Assembly: GCA_030615555.1 (NCBI GenBank)
Contig: JAUWZB010000053.1
Location: 1 to 6,053 of the forward strand
Length of the DNA: 6,053 nt
Reading direction: 5' to 3'
Origin: Dehalococcoidales bacterium
GTDB lineage: Bacteria; Chloroflexota; Dehalococcoidia; E44-bin15
The position numbers and the translations under genes were made by a program. Of this stretch, positions 1-5,805 are shown one piece after another. Within the stretch, counting starts at the first letter, position 1. Each line of letters begins with the position of its first letter. The notes below the pieces were generated by a model that saw only the letters and a list, made by a program, of their open reading frames with translations, made no database searches and was not told the origin of the DNA.

Positions 1-31
1 CAGCGGATAATGGGCAATTCAAGGAGGCTTC

Positions 32-60
32 TTGCTAACATTGTCAAAGCGGGCTATAAT
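32..60 (+). promoter_or_regulatory. Candidate sigma70-type promoter for tRNA-Pro
   Basis: A perfect TATAAT lies at 55-60, with TTGCTA at 32-37 (4 of 6 matches to TTGACA) and a 17-nt spacer. Transcription would start about 7 nt past the -10, at 66-68, which coincides with the mature 5' end of the tRNA at 68. The -10 is convincing and the -35 is only fair. Confidence 0.55.
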
Positions 61-67
61 ACGGCTG

Positions 68-202
<135 letters not shown>

Positions 203-227
203 TTATTATTTTCGGTGAAATAAAAAC

Positions 228-253
228 TGTAACATATTTAATAGTTTTGCGTT
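228..253 (+). promoter_or_regulatory. Candidate ECF-type promoter (TGTAAC-N16-CGTT)
   Basis: TGTAAC at 228-233 is followed by 16 nt and then CGTT at 250-253. An AAC-containing -35 and a CGT -10 at 16-17 nt spacing is the pattern recognised by many ECF sigma factors. Its place directly before an ECF sigma gene suggests autoregulation. The predicted start near 259-261 would leave only about 8 nt before GTG at 268 and would cut into the Shine-Dalgarno, which argues for caution. The surrounding 201-257 is AT-rich and could also hold a sigma70 promoter. Confidence 0.4.
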
Positions 254-267
254 AATAAGGGGGTAGT

Positions 268-831
268 GTGGAACCAACCGAGCATGTCACCGCCGATACT
301 GAGGCTCTCTTGATCGAGCAGGCGGCGAAGGGTGACCCGCAAAGTTTTGCGCGGCTCTACGACCTACACGTCGACCGCGTTTATCGGTATATTTTCTACC
401 GGGTGAGCGACATTGGTGTTGCTGAAGATTTAACCCAGGAGGTCTTTCTCAGGGGATGGAAGGCGCTTCATAGGTTCAGGAGGACTGGTAGCCCTTTCGT
501 GGCTTGGTTACTGACCATCGCGCATAATCTGGTGATAGATCACTACCGATCTAGGAAGCACGAGCTCTCCTTGGAGGCTGATATCGTGCCCTCCGATTCA
601 GCAACGACCCCGCAGCAGGTAGCCGAGGTCCGCTGGGAACAGCAGCGGTTACAGGATGCTATTAGGCAACTTCGCCCTGAGCAGCAACAAGTCATTATGC
701 TCCATTTCATTGAAGGCTTTGAGTACTCTGAGATCGCCGCTCTCCTCGGGAAGAGCGAAGGGGCAGTTAGAGTCATTCAGCACCGTGCCCTAAAGGAACT
801 GAGACGTATTCTAGGTAAGGAGATAGGTTAG
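268..831 (+). CDS. ECF-type RNA polymerase sigma factor
   Basis: This 187-residue protein has the two-domain layout and length of an extracytoplasmic-function sigma70 factor. Region sigma2 spans about 25-97: DLTQEVFLRGWKALHRF at 54-70 is the core-binding and -10 segment, and AWLLTIAHNLVIDHYRSRK follows. After a variable linker (about 98-125), region sigma4 spans 126-180 with LRPEQQQVIMLHFIEGF and a helix-turn-helix at about 153-175 (YSEIAALLGKSEGAVRV), which would bind the -35 element. The start is GTG at 268, preceded by the G-rich Shine-Dalgarno AGGGGG (258-263). The stop overlaps the start of the next gene by one base, so the pair is probably translated together, with the downstream membrane protein as likely regulator. 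Family assignment is secure; the stimulus and target genes are not visible. Confidence 0.95.
   Translation: MEPTEHVTADTEALLIEQAAKGDPQSFARLYDLHVDRVYRYIFYRVSDIGVAEDLTQEVFLRGWKALHRFRRTGSPFVAWLLTIAHNLVIDHYRSRKHELSLEADIVPSDSATTPQQVAEVRWEQQRLQDAIRQLRPEQQQVIMLHFIEGFEYSEIAALLGKSEGAVRVIQHRALKELRRILGKEIG
817..822 (+). promoter_or_regulatory. Shine-Dalgarno inside the sigma gene for the downstream GTG start
   Basis: AAGGAG lies 8 nt before GTG at 831, within the last codons of the sigma factor gene. It supports the GTG start and tight co-translation through the TAGTG stop/start overlap at 829-833. Confidence 0.75.
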
Positions 832-2069
832 TGAAGAAGGAAGAAATTCTCGCTCAGTGCATTGCAGACGTTAAGGCAGGGAGAGCCAGCGTGGAGGATT
901 GCCTGGCCAAATATCCCCGCTTAAGAAGTGAGCTGGAGCCACTCCTCAAGATCGCCCTCGCAATCGAGCCTCCACCTGACATCAGCCCCTCACCCGCCTT
1001 CAAGGCGAGGGCACGGGCTAGACTGCTGGCCCAGATTCATGTAGAGCAACCTGTAACAAAAGAGCGATGGCTGCGTTATTCATTAATGAGAGACCCTTTT
1101 ACCAGGGAAAGGAGGTTCAAAATGGCAGCCATCATTCTAGCAATCGTCTTAGCCGTAGCGGCTACAGGAGGGGGCACGGCCTACGCTTCGCAGGATGCCC
1201 TACCAGGTGATATCCTCTACCCGGAGAAGACACTCATTGAGGATGCCAGGTTATTCTTTGCCTTTTCTGACGAGACTAAGGCAGAGACCCACCTGCAGAT
1301 CGCCGATACTCGCATTGAGGAACTCTCAAGGTTACCGGAGGATAGGAGTAGGTTCGTCGAGCGCTTGATGGAAAGGTATCGGTATAACCTGGAGCGGGGG
1401 CTTGATTTTGCTGAGCAGCGGATAGAGCAGGGCGGTAACGCGTCAGGTCTGCTAGCTAGGTTCCAGGAGAGACTTGCCCATCACCAAGAGGTACTACAGA
1501 TAGTATGTAACCAGGTACAGGTAGAGGCCCGACATGCTGTCCGATATGCCATTAACGCCTCAATACAAGGTCTCGAGAGGGCGTGCCGCTTGATGGCGCG
1601 AGCCCATTTGGAAAATGCTGCTCGAAGAATGAATCAGGTTTCTGAAATGGCCCAGGCGGGAAGGATGGATGAGGTCGCCGAATTGCTCGAGGACTATGAT
1701 GAAGATCTCGCCTCATTTATGGAGGCAGCCGGCGAAACTGAAGATGTCGAGGCTCTCCTGGAGCAGGCCCGCGAGAGACTCCTTCTTGTCTTTGATCAAG
1801 TCCTGGCGACAGTCCCCGATCAAGCGAGTAGCGCCATCCAGAACGCTAGGCTCAGGACAATGAAGGGCTTTGATGAGGCCAGTGAGGCGGTTGGCAGGGG
1901 CGAAGGCTTAAGGGATGCCTGGGAGGAGTTTGAGCTTGACTGGGAGGAGTTCTTGCCCCAGTGGCAAGGGGAGATGGAGCCTGGCTCAGAGGAGTGGCAG
2001 CATGCTTGGGAAGAGTTCAAGAGGGAATGGAATAGGTTCAGGTTTGAGCTAGCTCCACCGCTTCCCTGA
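831..2069 (+). CDS. DUF5667-type single-pass membrane protein, probable ECF sigma regulator
   Basis: This is a 412-residue protein. Residues 1-95 are probably cytoplasmic: a helical segment (LAQCIADVKAGRASVEDCLA) and a Pro-rich linker, then a basic stretch. One transmembrane segment covers about 98-118. Next comes the DUF5667 signature: ALPGDILYPEKTLIEDARLF at 123-142, then a charged helical region (to about 225) with SDETKAETHLQIADTRIEEL. The rest is Glu/Arg-rich helix, probably coiled coil, and it ends in two blocks with Trp at heptad spacing (W364/W371/W378 and W393/W400). DUF5667 proteins are often encoded beside ECF sigma genes in Chloroflexota and Actinobacteria. I infer an anti-sigma or signal-transducing role from the overlap with the sigma gene and from topology. 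The classical zinc anti-sigma motif HxxxCxxC is absent, so the way it would hold the sigma factor is unknown. Confidence 0.85.
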   Translation: MKKEEILAQCIADVKAGRASVEDCLAKYPRLRSELEPLLKIALAIEPPPDISPSPAFKARARARLLAQIHVEQPVTKERWLRYSLMRDPFTRERRFKMAAIILAIVLAVAATGGGTAYASQDALPGDILYPEKTLIEDARLFFAFSDETKAETHLQIADTRIEELSRLPEDRSRFVERLMERYRYNLERGLDFAEQRIEQGGNASGLLARFQERLAHHQEVLQIVCNQVQVEARHAVRYAINASIQGLERACRLMARAHLENAARRMNQVSEMAQAGRMDEVAELLEDYDEDLASFMEAAGETEDVEALLEQARERLLLVFDQVLATVPDQASSAIQNARLRTMKGFDEASEAVGRGEGLRDAWEEFELDWEEFLPQWQGEMEPGSEEWQHAWEEFKREWNRFRFELAPPLP

Positions 2070-2104
2070 GGGTAGCAGACATCTTCAGGTCCTCTGGTTG
2101 ACCC

Positions 2105-2162
2105 TTTCCTCAACACCTCTTCCAGCACTTCAAGGTTAACTTATCCCAGTAGCCAGGCTGGT
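2105..2162. repeat. Right copy of the 58-bp direct repeat
   Basis: This copy matches 145-202 at 48 of 58 positions, with only transitions between them. It begins 5 bases beyond the stop of the minus-strand small gene and covers its last 17 sense codons plus the stop. Together the copies bracket the sigma/DUF5667 cassette. The matching stops abruptly after 2162. Confidence 0.75.
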
Positions 2163-2319
2163 GGCCTTGCTCCAACTTCTCGAAAAGCATCTGCGCCTTT
2201 CTCCGCTCCCAACGGTCAATCAGTAGATAGAGGGGAATGAGGGGGAAGGTGATGACGTAGCAGATAATGCAGACTACCAGGTAGCCCTTACTTTTCTTCA
2301 CTTTTTCGCTCTTTTCCAT
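2110..2319 (-). CDS. Small single-pass membrane protein of unknown function
   Basis: This is a 69-residue hypothetical protein that I do not recognise. It has a Lys-rich N terminus (residues 1-11), a hydrophobic segment at about 13-34 (YLVVCIICYVITFPLIPLYL), then a basic and helical tail (DRWERRKAQMLFEKLEQG) ending KCWKRC. By the positive-inside rule both ends are strongly basic, so topology is ambiguous. The ATG at 2319 has no clear Shine-Dalgarno. A GTG six codons in has the purine-rich GGAAAAGAG before it and could be the true start. The residue composition looks like a real protein rather than a shadow frame, and nothing overlaps it on the other strand. It lies 75 nt after mazG on the same strand and may be cotranscribed. 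Its 3' end is the right copy of the flanking repeat. Confidence 0.55.
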   Translation of the reverse strand: MEKSEKVKKSKGYLVVCIICYVITFPLIPLYLLIDRWERRKAQMLFEKLEQGHQPGYWDKLTLKCWKRC

Positions 2320-2394
2320 CCTATCGCTGCCAGCGCTACGTCGTCATATTAGTGCCAACCCATTGTTCCCAGAGGCGGCGCTTCGGGCTTTTTC

Positions 2395-3180
2395 TTAGTC
2401 CTTTAGCTCCCGCTTCCCCTCTTTTTCGGACTCCCCCCGCTTCGCCTCCTCCCATAAGGCGTTCTGCTCCTCCAGGGACAGGCTGGAGAGCGAAACACCC
2501 CTCTTTTTACAAACCTCCTCCATATACGAAAAACGACGATAGAAGCGCTCGTTTGCCCGACGCAGCGCGGCCTCAAGGTCGATGTCGAGGCGGCGGGCGA
2601 TGTTGGCCAGGGTAAATAAAAGGTCGCCAAACTCCCGCACCCTCTGCTGGTGCTCAGTTGCCTCCCTGAATTCCGCTACCTCTTCGGCCAGCTTCTCGAT
2701 AACGCCCGCTACATCCTCCCAATCGAAGCCCACGCGGGCGACGCGGCGCTGGATCGCCTGAGAATAGGCTAAGGCTGGCATCTCTTTGGGGAGGCTGCTA
2801 AGAAGAGAACCTTTGCCCTCCTCCCGTTTGAGTTCCTCCCAGTTTGCGATGACTTGCTGGGCATCCTTCGCGCTGGCATCACCAAAGACGTGGGGATGAC
2901 GGTGAATTAGTTTGGTGGTTATGCCGCGGATGACATCACCGATCTCAAAATCCTTGTCCTCGCTGGCCATCTGGGCGTGAAGCACGATCTGCATCAGCAG
3001 GTCGCCAAGCTCCTCACGGAGCTTTGCTATGTCCCCTTCATCGATGGCCTCCAAGGCCTCGTAGGCCTCTTCCAGCAGGTTGCCCTTGATGGAGGAATGG
3101 GTCTGCTCTCGATCCCAGGGGCAACCATCGGGGCTGCGCAGCCTGGCGATAATATCTACCAATGTATCAAAGCTATCCAA
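2395..3180 (-). CDS. mazG: Nucleoside triphosphate pyrophosphohydrolase MazG
   Basis: MazG hydrolyses (d)NTPs to NMP and pyrophosphate and helps clear abnormal nucleotides in the cytoplasm. About 261 residues match the usual two-domain length. The N-terminal domain has LRSPDGCPWDREQTH (CPWD at 20-23), the metal-binding EEAYE at 37-41 and EELGD at 56-60, then HRHPHVFGD. The C-terminal domain repeats the fold with AEEVAEF (165-171) and EFGDLLF (183-189), then the family ending SLEEQNALWEEAKR. I prefer TTG at 3180: AAAGGGG lies six bases before it, it starts the conserved LDSFDTLVDIIARLRS, and it leaves about 28 nt of leader after the promoter. A TTG at 3198 would add six residues. The Lys/Glu-rich tail (GESEKEGKRELKD) runs past the conserved region. 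It is divergent from the DUF1461 gene. Confidence 0.96.
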   Translation of the reverse strand: MDSFDTLVDIIARLRSPDGCPWDREQTHSSIKGNLLEEAYEALEAIDEGDIAKLREELGDLLMQIVLHAQMASEDKDFEIGDVIRGITTKLIHRHPHVFGDASAKDAQQVIANWEELKREEGKGSLLSSLPKEMPALAYSQAIQRRVARVGFDWEDVAGVIEKLAEEVAEFREATEHQQRVREFGDLLFTLANIARRLDIDLEAALRRANERFYRRFSYMEEVCKKRGVSLSSLSLEEQNALWEEAKRGESEKEGKRELKD

Positions 3181-3186
3181 GTTATA

Positions 3187-3193
3187 CCCCTTT
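3187..3193 (-). promoter_or_regulatory. Shine-Dalgarno that selects the mazG TTG start
   Basis: AAAGGGG on the minus strand sits 6 nt before TTG at 3180. The competing TTG at 3198 has only GAAGG at about 3204-3208, which would lie at the extreme 5' end of the predicted transcript. Confidence 0.55.
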
Positions 3194-3214
3194 CTCAAGA
3201 CCGCCTTCGCTCGA

Positions 3215-3244
3215 ATTATACAGACAAAGCCCCTGAATTGACAA
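3215..3244 (-). promoter_or_regulatory. sigma70-type promoter for mazG
   Basis: On the minus strand TTGTCA (3244-3239, 5 of 6) is followed by 18 nt and a perfect TATAAT (3220-3215). The expected start is near 3208, giving about 28 nt of leader to TTG 3180. Its -35 overlaps the -35 of the opposed promoter almost completely. Confidence 0.7.
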
Positions 3245-3267
3245 GCCGAAGCCTGCTTCGTTAGTAT
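3238..3267 (+). promoter_or_regulatory. Candidate promoter for the DUF1461 gene
   Basis: A perfect TTGACA lies at 3238-3243, then 18 nt, then TAGTAT at 3262-3267 (4 of 6 to TATAAT). Predicted initiation at about 3274 falls on the second in-frame GTG (3274-3276), so the mRNA could be leaderless. The gene has no Shine-Dalgarno, which fits. The weak -10 limits certainty. Confidence 0.45.
3247..3260. repeat. 14-bp palindrome between the divergent genes
   Basis: CGAAGC, a CT spacer, then GCTTCG form a near-perfect inverted repeat. It occupies the spacer of the plus-strand promoter and abuts the -35 of the mazG promoter, where a bound repressor could affect both. It may instead form a small hairpin. 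No binding protein can be named. Confidence 0.5.
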
Positions 3268-3948
3268 GTGGCCGTGGCCGAAAAGAAGCCCTGGAGAATT
3301 CTCGGTGCCCTTGCGGTAGGTCTCTTCATTCTCTGCATCCCGATCTTTCTAATGACCAGCCACCTGACCTGGGCGGTCAACGAGGTGCGGCTCTACGAGT
3401 ATGGCTTCGCTAAATACGACGTGAGCGAGGAAACGGGCTTCAGCGATGAGGAACTGCGTGGGGTGGCACTGGGGTTGATCCGCTACTTCAACTCAGGGGA
3501 GAAGGGCGCTGAGCTGGACATATTTAACGAGCGCGAGGTCACCCACCTCCAGGATGTCAGAGGTCTCATCGGGATTAACTATCACCTCCAGGAAGCCGCC
3601 TTTGGCTACATTATCGCCTTCCTTATCGGGGGATTCCTCTTGAAACGGAGGCGTTTTGCGCCCTTACTGGCGAAGATGGCAGTCGGAGGCGGCATCCTTA
3701 CCATAGCCTTGCTCATCGTTTTTGGGATCGTGGCGCTGGTCAATTTCCAGTGGCTTTTCCTTGCCTTTCACCGCCTTTTCTTCAGCGCCGATTCCTGGAT
3801 ACTTTCAGGTTACCTCCCCCAGATGTTCCCTGAAGGATTCTTCTCTGATGCCGCGTTTTTCATTGTTGGGGCAGTAGTGGTGGAAGCTATCGTGCTCGGT
3901 GGCATTGGAGGCTTTTTTATGCTCCGAGGGAGAAGGTCGAGGGGTTAA
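3268..3948 (+). CDS. TIGR01906/DUF1461 family integral membrane protein
   Basis: This 226-residue protein matches the DUF1461 (TIGR01906) family in length and layout. One transmembrane segment lies at about 11-31 and is followed by a long extracytoplasmic loop (32-108). Three more segments lie at about 109-125, 137-157 and 196-218. Family-type motifs visible are FNEREVTHLQDV at 86-97, FHRLFFSADSWILS at 167-180 and LPQMFPEGFFSDAA at 182-195. A basic tail (LRGRRSRG) ends the chain. The function of the family is not established. The GTG at 3268 lacks a Shine-Dalgarno; the in-frame GTG at 3274 coincides with the predicted transcription start and would give 224 residues. It is divergent from mazG and converges on the fmdB-type gene, sharing a 4-base TTAA at the two stops. 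Confidence 0.9.
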   Translation: MAVAEKKPWRILGALAVGLFILCIPIFLMTSHLTWAVNEVRLYEYGFAKYDVSEETGFSDEELRGVALGLIRYFNSGEKGAELDIFNEREVTHLQDVRGLIGINYHLQEAAFGYIIAFLIGGFLLKRRRFAPLLAKMAVGGGILTIALLIVFGIVALVNFQWLFLAFHRLFFSADSWILSGYLPQMFPEGFFSDAAFFIVGAVVVEAIVLGGIGGFFMLRGRRSRG

Positions 3949-4181
3949 CCGCCTATATTGCAGGTGTCGCAGCTGGTGGCCGGGCAGGTGCTACAGGTAT
4001 CGCCCATTATCGAGCTAACCTCGCCACCCTCGCTCTTGGAGAGGGCGGCAAAGGAGGAGAACAGCTTCCTGGCCGGGGTCTGGCACTTGGGGCACGAGAC
4101 ATCCTCACCGGCCTCACTGAAGGAGCGCCGCCGCTCGAACCTAGCGTTACAACTGGGGCAAATATATTCGTATATAGGCAT
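3945..4181 (-). CDS. FmdB family zinc ribbon protein
   Basis: This 78-residue protein opens with the FmdB/CxxC_CxxC_SSSS signature MPIYEYICPSCNARFERRRS. A zinc-ribbon is formed by C8/C11 and C30/C33. A Ser-rich linker follows, and then a second Cys-rich knuckle at the C terminus (C63/C66 and C71/C74, CSTCPATSCDTC). The family was named from a putative regulator of formamidase, but most members have no proven role. The ATG at 4181 has no Shine-Dalgarno and sits just after a candidate promoter, so the message may be leaderless. It lies 34 nt downstream of the amidohydrolase on the same strand. An FmdB-type protein next to a possible amide-cleaving hydrolase is suggestive, but FmdB proteins occur in many contexts. 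Its stop TAA shares TTAA with the convergent DUF1461 stop. Confidence 0.93.
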   Translation of the reverse strand: MPIYEYICPSCNARFERRRSFSEAGEDVSCPKCQTPARKLFSSFAALSKSEGGEVSSIMGDTCSTCPATSCDTCNIGG

Positions 4182-4190
4182 TTCAATTAT

Positions 4191-4219
4191 ATTTTAGGTC
4201 AAAGAACGAAAAGAATCAA
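4191..4219 (-). promoter_or_regulatory. Candidate promoter for the fmdB-type gene
   Basis: On the minus strand TTGATT (4219-4214) is followed by 17 nt and TAAAAT (4196-4191). A second possible -10, TATAAT, is at 4191-4186. The start would fall at about 4184 to 4179, within 3 nt of the ATG. The -35 overlaps the stop codon of the amidohydrolase, so fmdB could be transcribed independently of it. Confidence 0.45.
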
Positions 4220-5805
4220 GCTTGCCATGAAATCCTGCCATCAACTATGGTCATCTCCACCCGGATCCCTCTTATCTCCTCGGGTGGCACCTGAGTGGGG
4301 TCAGCGCTTAAGAGAGCGAAATCGGCCAGTTTACTGACTGCAAGGGAGCCCTTTACCCCCTCATCGAAGGAGGCGTAGGCGGCGTCCTGGGTATACATCT
4401 TTAGGGCTGCAACGGGCGAGACCCGCTCCTGGGGAAGCAGCGCTTCGCCGCCCTCCGTCCTCCTGGTGACTGCGGCATAGATGCCCACAAGCGGGGAAAC
4501 AGGCACCACGGGGCTGTCGGAGCCGGCGGCTGGCATTAGGCCATTCTTTAAGAATGAGCCGATGCGATAAAGCCACTTTTTTTGCCCTTGGGATACTGTT
4601 GCCAGATACCTTTCGCCACTGTAGTAGATGAAAGCTGGGTTGGTGACTACGATAGCCTGGACATCCTTTAATCTCTTGAGCAGGTGTGGTGGGCATACCG
4701 CGCAATGCTCGATGCGGTGGCGATGATCCCCTCTCGCGATTTGATCCAGGGCATGCTCCAGGGCCCTCGCCGCAGCCGCCACGGTGCCCTCCTCGATGGC
4801 GTGAAGTGCTAGCTGATAGCCGGCCCGGTGTGCCTGAAGCGCCCTCTCCTCAAGCTCCTCCTGGCTGGGATGAAGGGGGCCCCTGGCCTCACTCAAGACT
4901 ATCTTCAGCGCCCCAAGGCGCATCCCGTCATCGCCATAGCGGGGCGGAAGGGGCGAGGATGGTGGGGAGAGCGAAAAACCGTTATCCTGAAGTTCCCCCA
5001 GGGACTGGATGCCCATCATCACCGATAGCCTGGGCACCAGAGATCCCCTTTCCCTGAATCCTTGCAGGGTGCGCCACTCGCCTAGCCCGTTATGGGCAGT
5101 GGCATCTTGAAGGGAGGTGATGCCCTGCGATAGGTATTCCTTATTGGCTAGTCTGACCCCTTTTTCGAACTCATCGTCCGACAAGGGTGGCACCAAGGCT
5201 TCGATATAAGAATTCATTTCATAGAGGATGCCATTGGGCTCCCCTGAATCCAGATCTCTCTCGATCACCCTGCCCGGTGGCTCTGGCGACTCCTTGGAGA
5301 TGCCGACAAGGGAAAGGGCCAGGCTATTGAGCACACAGGCGTGCCCGGAGCGGTGCACCAGCTTCACCGGGTGATGGGGTGCTGCCTCGTCCAGGTCATC
5401 GCGGTTGGGGTGGCGGTTCTCAGCGAGATAGAACTCATTATATCCCGTAGCCCTGATCCAGCTGCCCTGGGGGAGCTGTTGCGCCTGCTTTCGAATTTGA
5501 GCCTTGATATCCGCGATGGAGGAGACCGCAGAGGGTGGGGAGAGCGAAAAAGGCGAGCAATCGACGCTTAGGAGGCTTGAGGCGAAAGCGAGGATGTGGC
5601 AGTGGGCATCATTGAAGCCGGGAATCAGGGTCTTTCCCTGGCAGTCGATTCTCCTTCCAGCTTTAAGCTCTTTCCGGTCATCGTTATCGCCAACCCAGAT
5701 TATCTTCCCATTCTTGACCGCGACAAGGCCGGCCCTTGTCCTTTGCTCATCCAGGGTCAAAACTTTGGCGTTATAGAGGATGAGGTCTGCTATCTCCTCG
5801 CTCAT
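4216..5805 (-). CDS. YtcJ-like metal-dependent amidohydrolase (amidohydrolase family 3)
   Basis: This 529-residue cytoplasmic enzyme belongs to the YtcJ/NfdA-like branch of the amidohydrolase superfamily. It has the N-terminal beta-sandwich (LILYNAKVLTLDE, VKNGKIIWVGD) and then the metal-site motif GFNDAHCH (H68, H70). LVHRSGHACVLNSLAL is the family substrate-channel segment. Further metal or catalytic positions are LKIVLSEARG (K301 region), LALHAIEEG (H335), RIEHCAVCPP (H367) and AAGSDSPV (D430). It ends with the returning sandwich strands KLADFALLSADP and MTIVDGRI. The usual DGS after the mid-sequence lysine is SEA here, a subfamily trait. No signal peptide is seen. Two loops each carry the same FSLSPPS peptide (86-92 and 277-283) encoded by identical DNA. 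The start ATG overlaps the mnmG stop as ATGA, with AAGG just upstream. Substrate unknown: relatives hydrolyse N-substituted formamides or similar amides, but many are uncharacterised. Confidence 0.94.
   Translation of the reverse strand: MSEEIADLILYNAKVLTLDEQRTRAGLVAVKNGKIIWVGDNDDRKELKAGRRIDCQGKTLIPGFNDAHCHILAFASSLLSVDCSPFSLSPPSAVSSIADIKAQIRKQAQQLPQGSWIRATGYNEFYLAENRHPNRDDLDEAAPHHPVKLVHRSGHACVLNSLALSLVGISKESPEPPGRVIERDLDSGEPNGILYEMNSYIEALVPPLSDDEFEKGVRLANKEYLSQGITSLQDATAHNGLGEWRTLQGFRERGSLVPRLSVMMGIQSLGELQDNGFSLSPPSSPLPPRYGDDGMRLGALKIVLSEARGPLHPSQEELEERALQAHRAGYQLALHAIEEGTVAAAARALEHALDQIARGDHRHRIEHCAVCPPHLLKRLKDVQAIVVTNPAFIYYSGERYLATVSQGQKKWLYRIGSFLKNGLMPAAGSDSPVVPVSPLVGIYAAVTRRTEGGEALLPQERVSPVAALKMYTQDAAYASFDEGVKGSLAVSKLADFALLSADPTQVPPEEIRGIRVEMTIVDGRISWQA
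4961..4978. repeat. 18-bp intragenic repeat, copy 1 (in amidohydrolase)
   Basis: GGTGGGGAGAGCGAAAAA (plus strand) is identical to 5534-5551. It encodes FSLSPP at the same codon phase on the minus strand, inside an apparent loop insert before PLPPRYGDD. Confidence 0.7.
5534..5551. repeat. 18-bp intragenic repeat, copy 2 (in amidohydrolase)
   Basis: It is identical to 4961-4978, 573 bp (191 codons) away and in the same frame. Here it encodes residues 86-91 between VDCSP and the helix SSIADIKAQIR. Related YtcJ proteins, as I recall them, are shorter at this point. Confidence 0.7.

Noticed and set aside
2065..2089. Possible terminator hairpin after the DUF5667 gene (CCTGAGG with CTTCAGG)
   Set aside because: Seven pairs with one G-T and an 11-nt loop, but no T-run follows, so I cannot support an intrinsic terminator.
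1820..2128. Minus-strand open frame of 102 codons over the DUF5667 gene
   Set aside because: Ser-rich shadow of the Glu/Trp-rich helical tail; the plus-strand frame has family signatures and a coupled start.
2325..2335. Small hairpin CGCT-GCC-AGCG just upstream of the small membrane-protein start
   Set aside because: Only four pairs with a three-base loop; expected by chance in GC-rich DNA and no regulatory partner is visible.
2378..2396. GC-rich patch followed by TTTTT that resembles a terminator
   Set aside because: No upstream arm pairs with CGGGC beyond two bases, and no plus-strand gene ends there.
2352..2615. Plus-strand open frame of 87 codons over the end of mazG
   Set aside because: Pro/Arg-rich shadow of a clearly recognised gene on the other strand.
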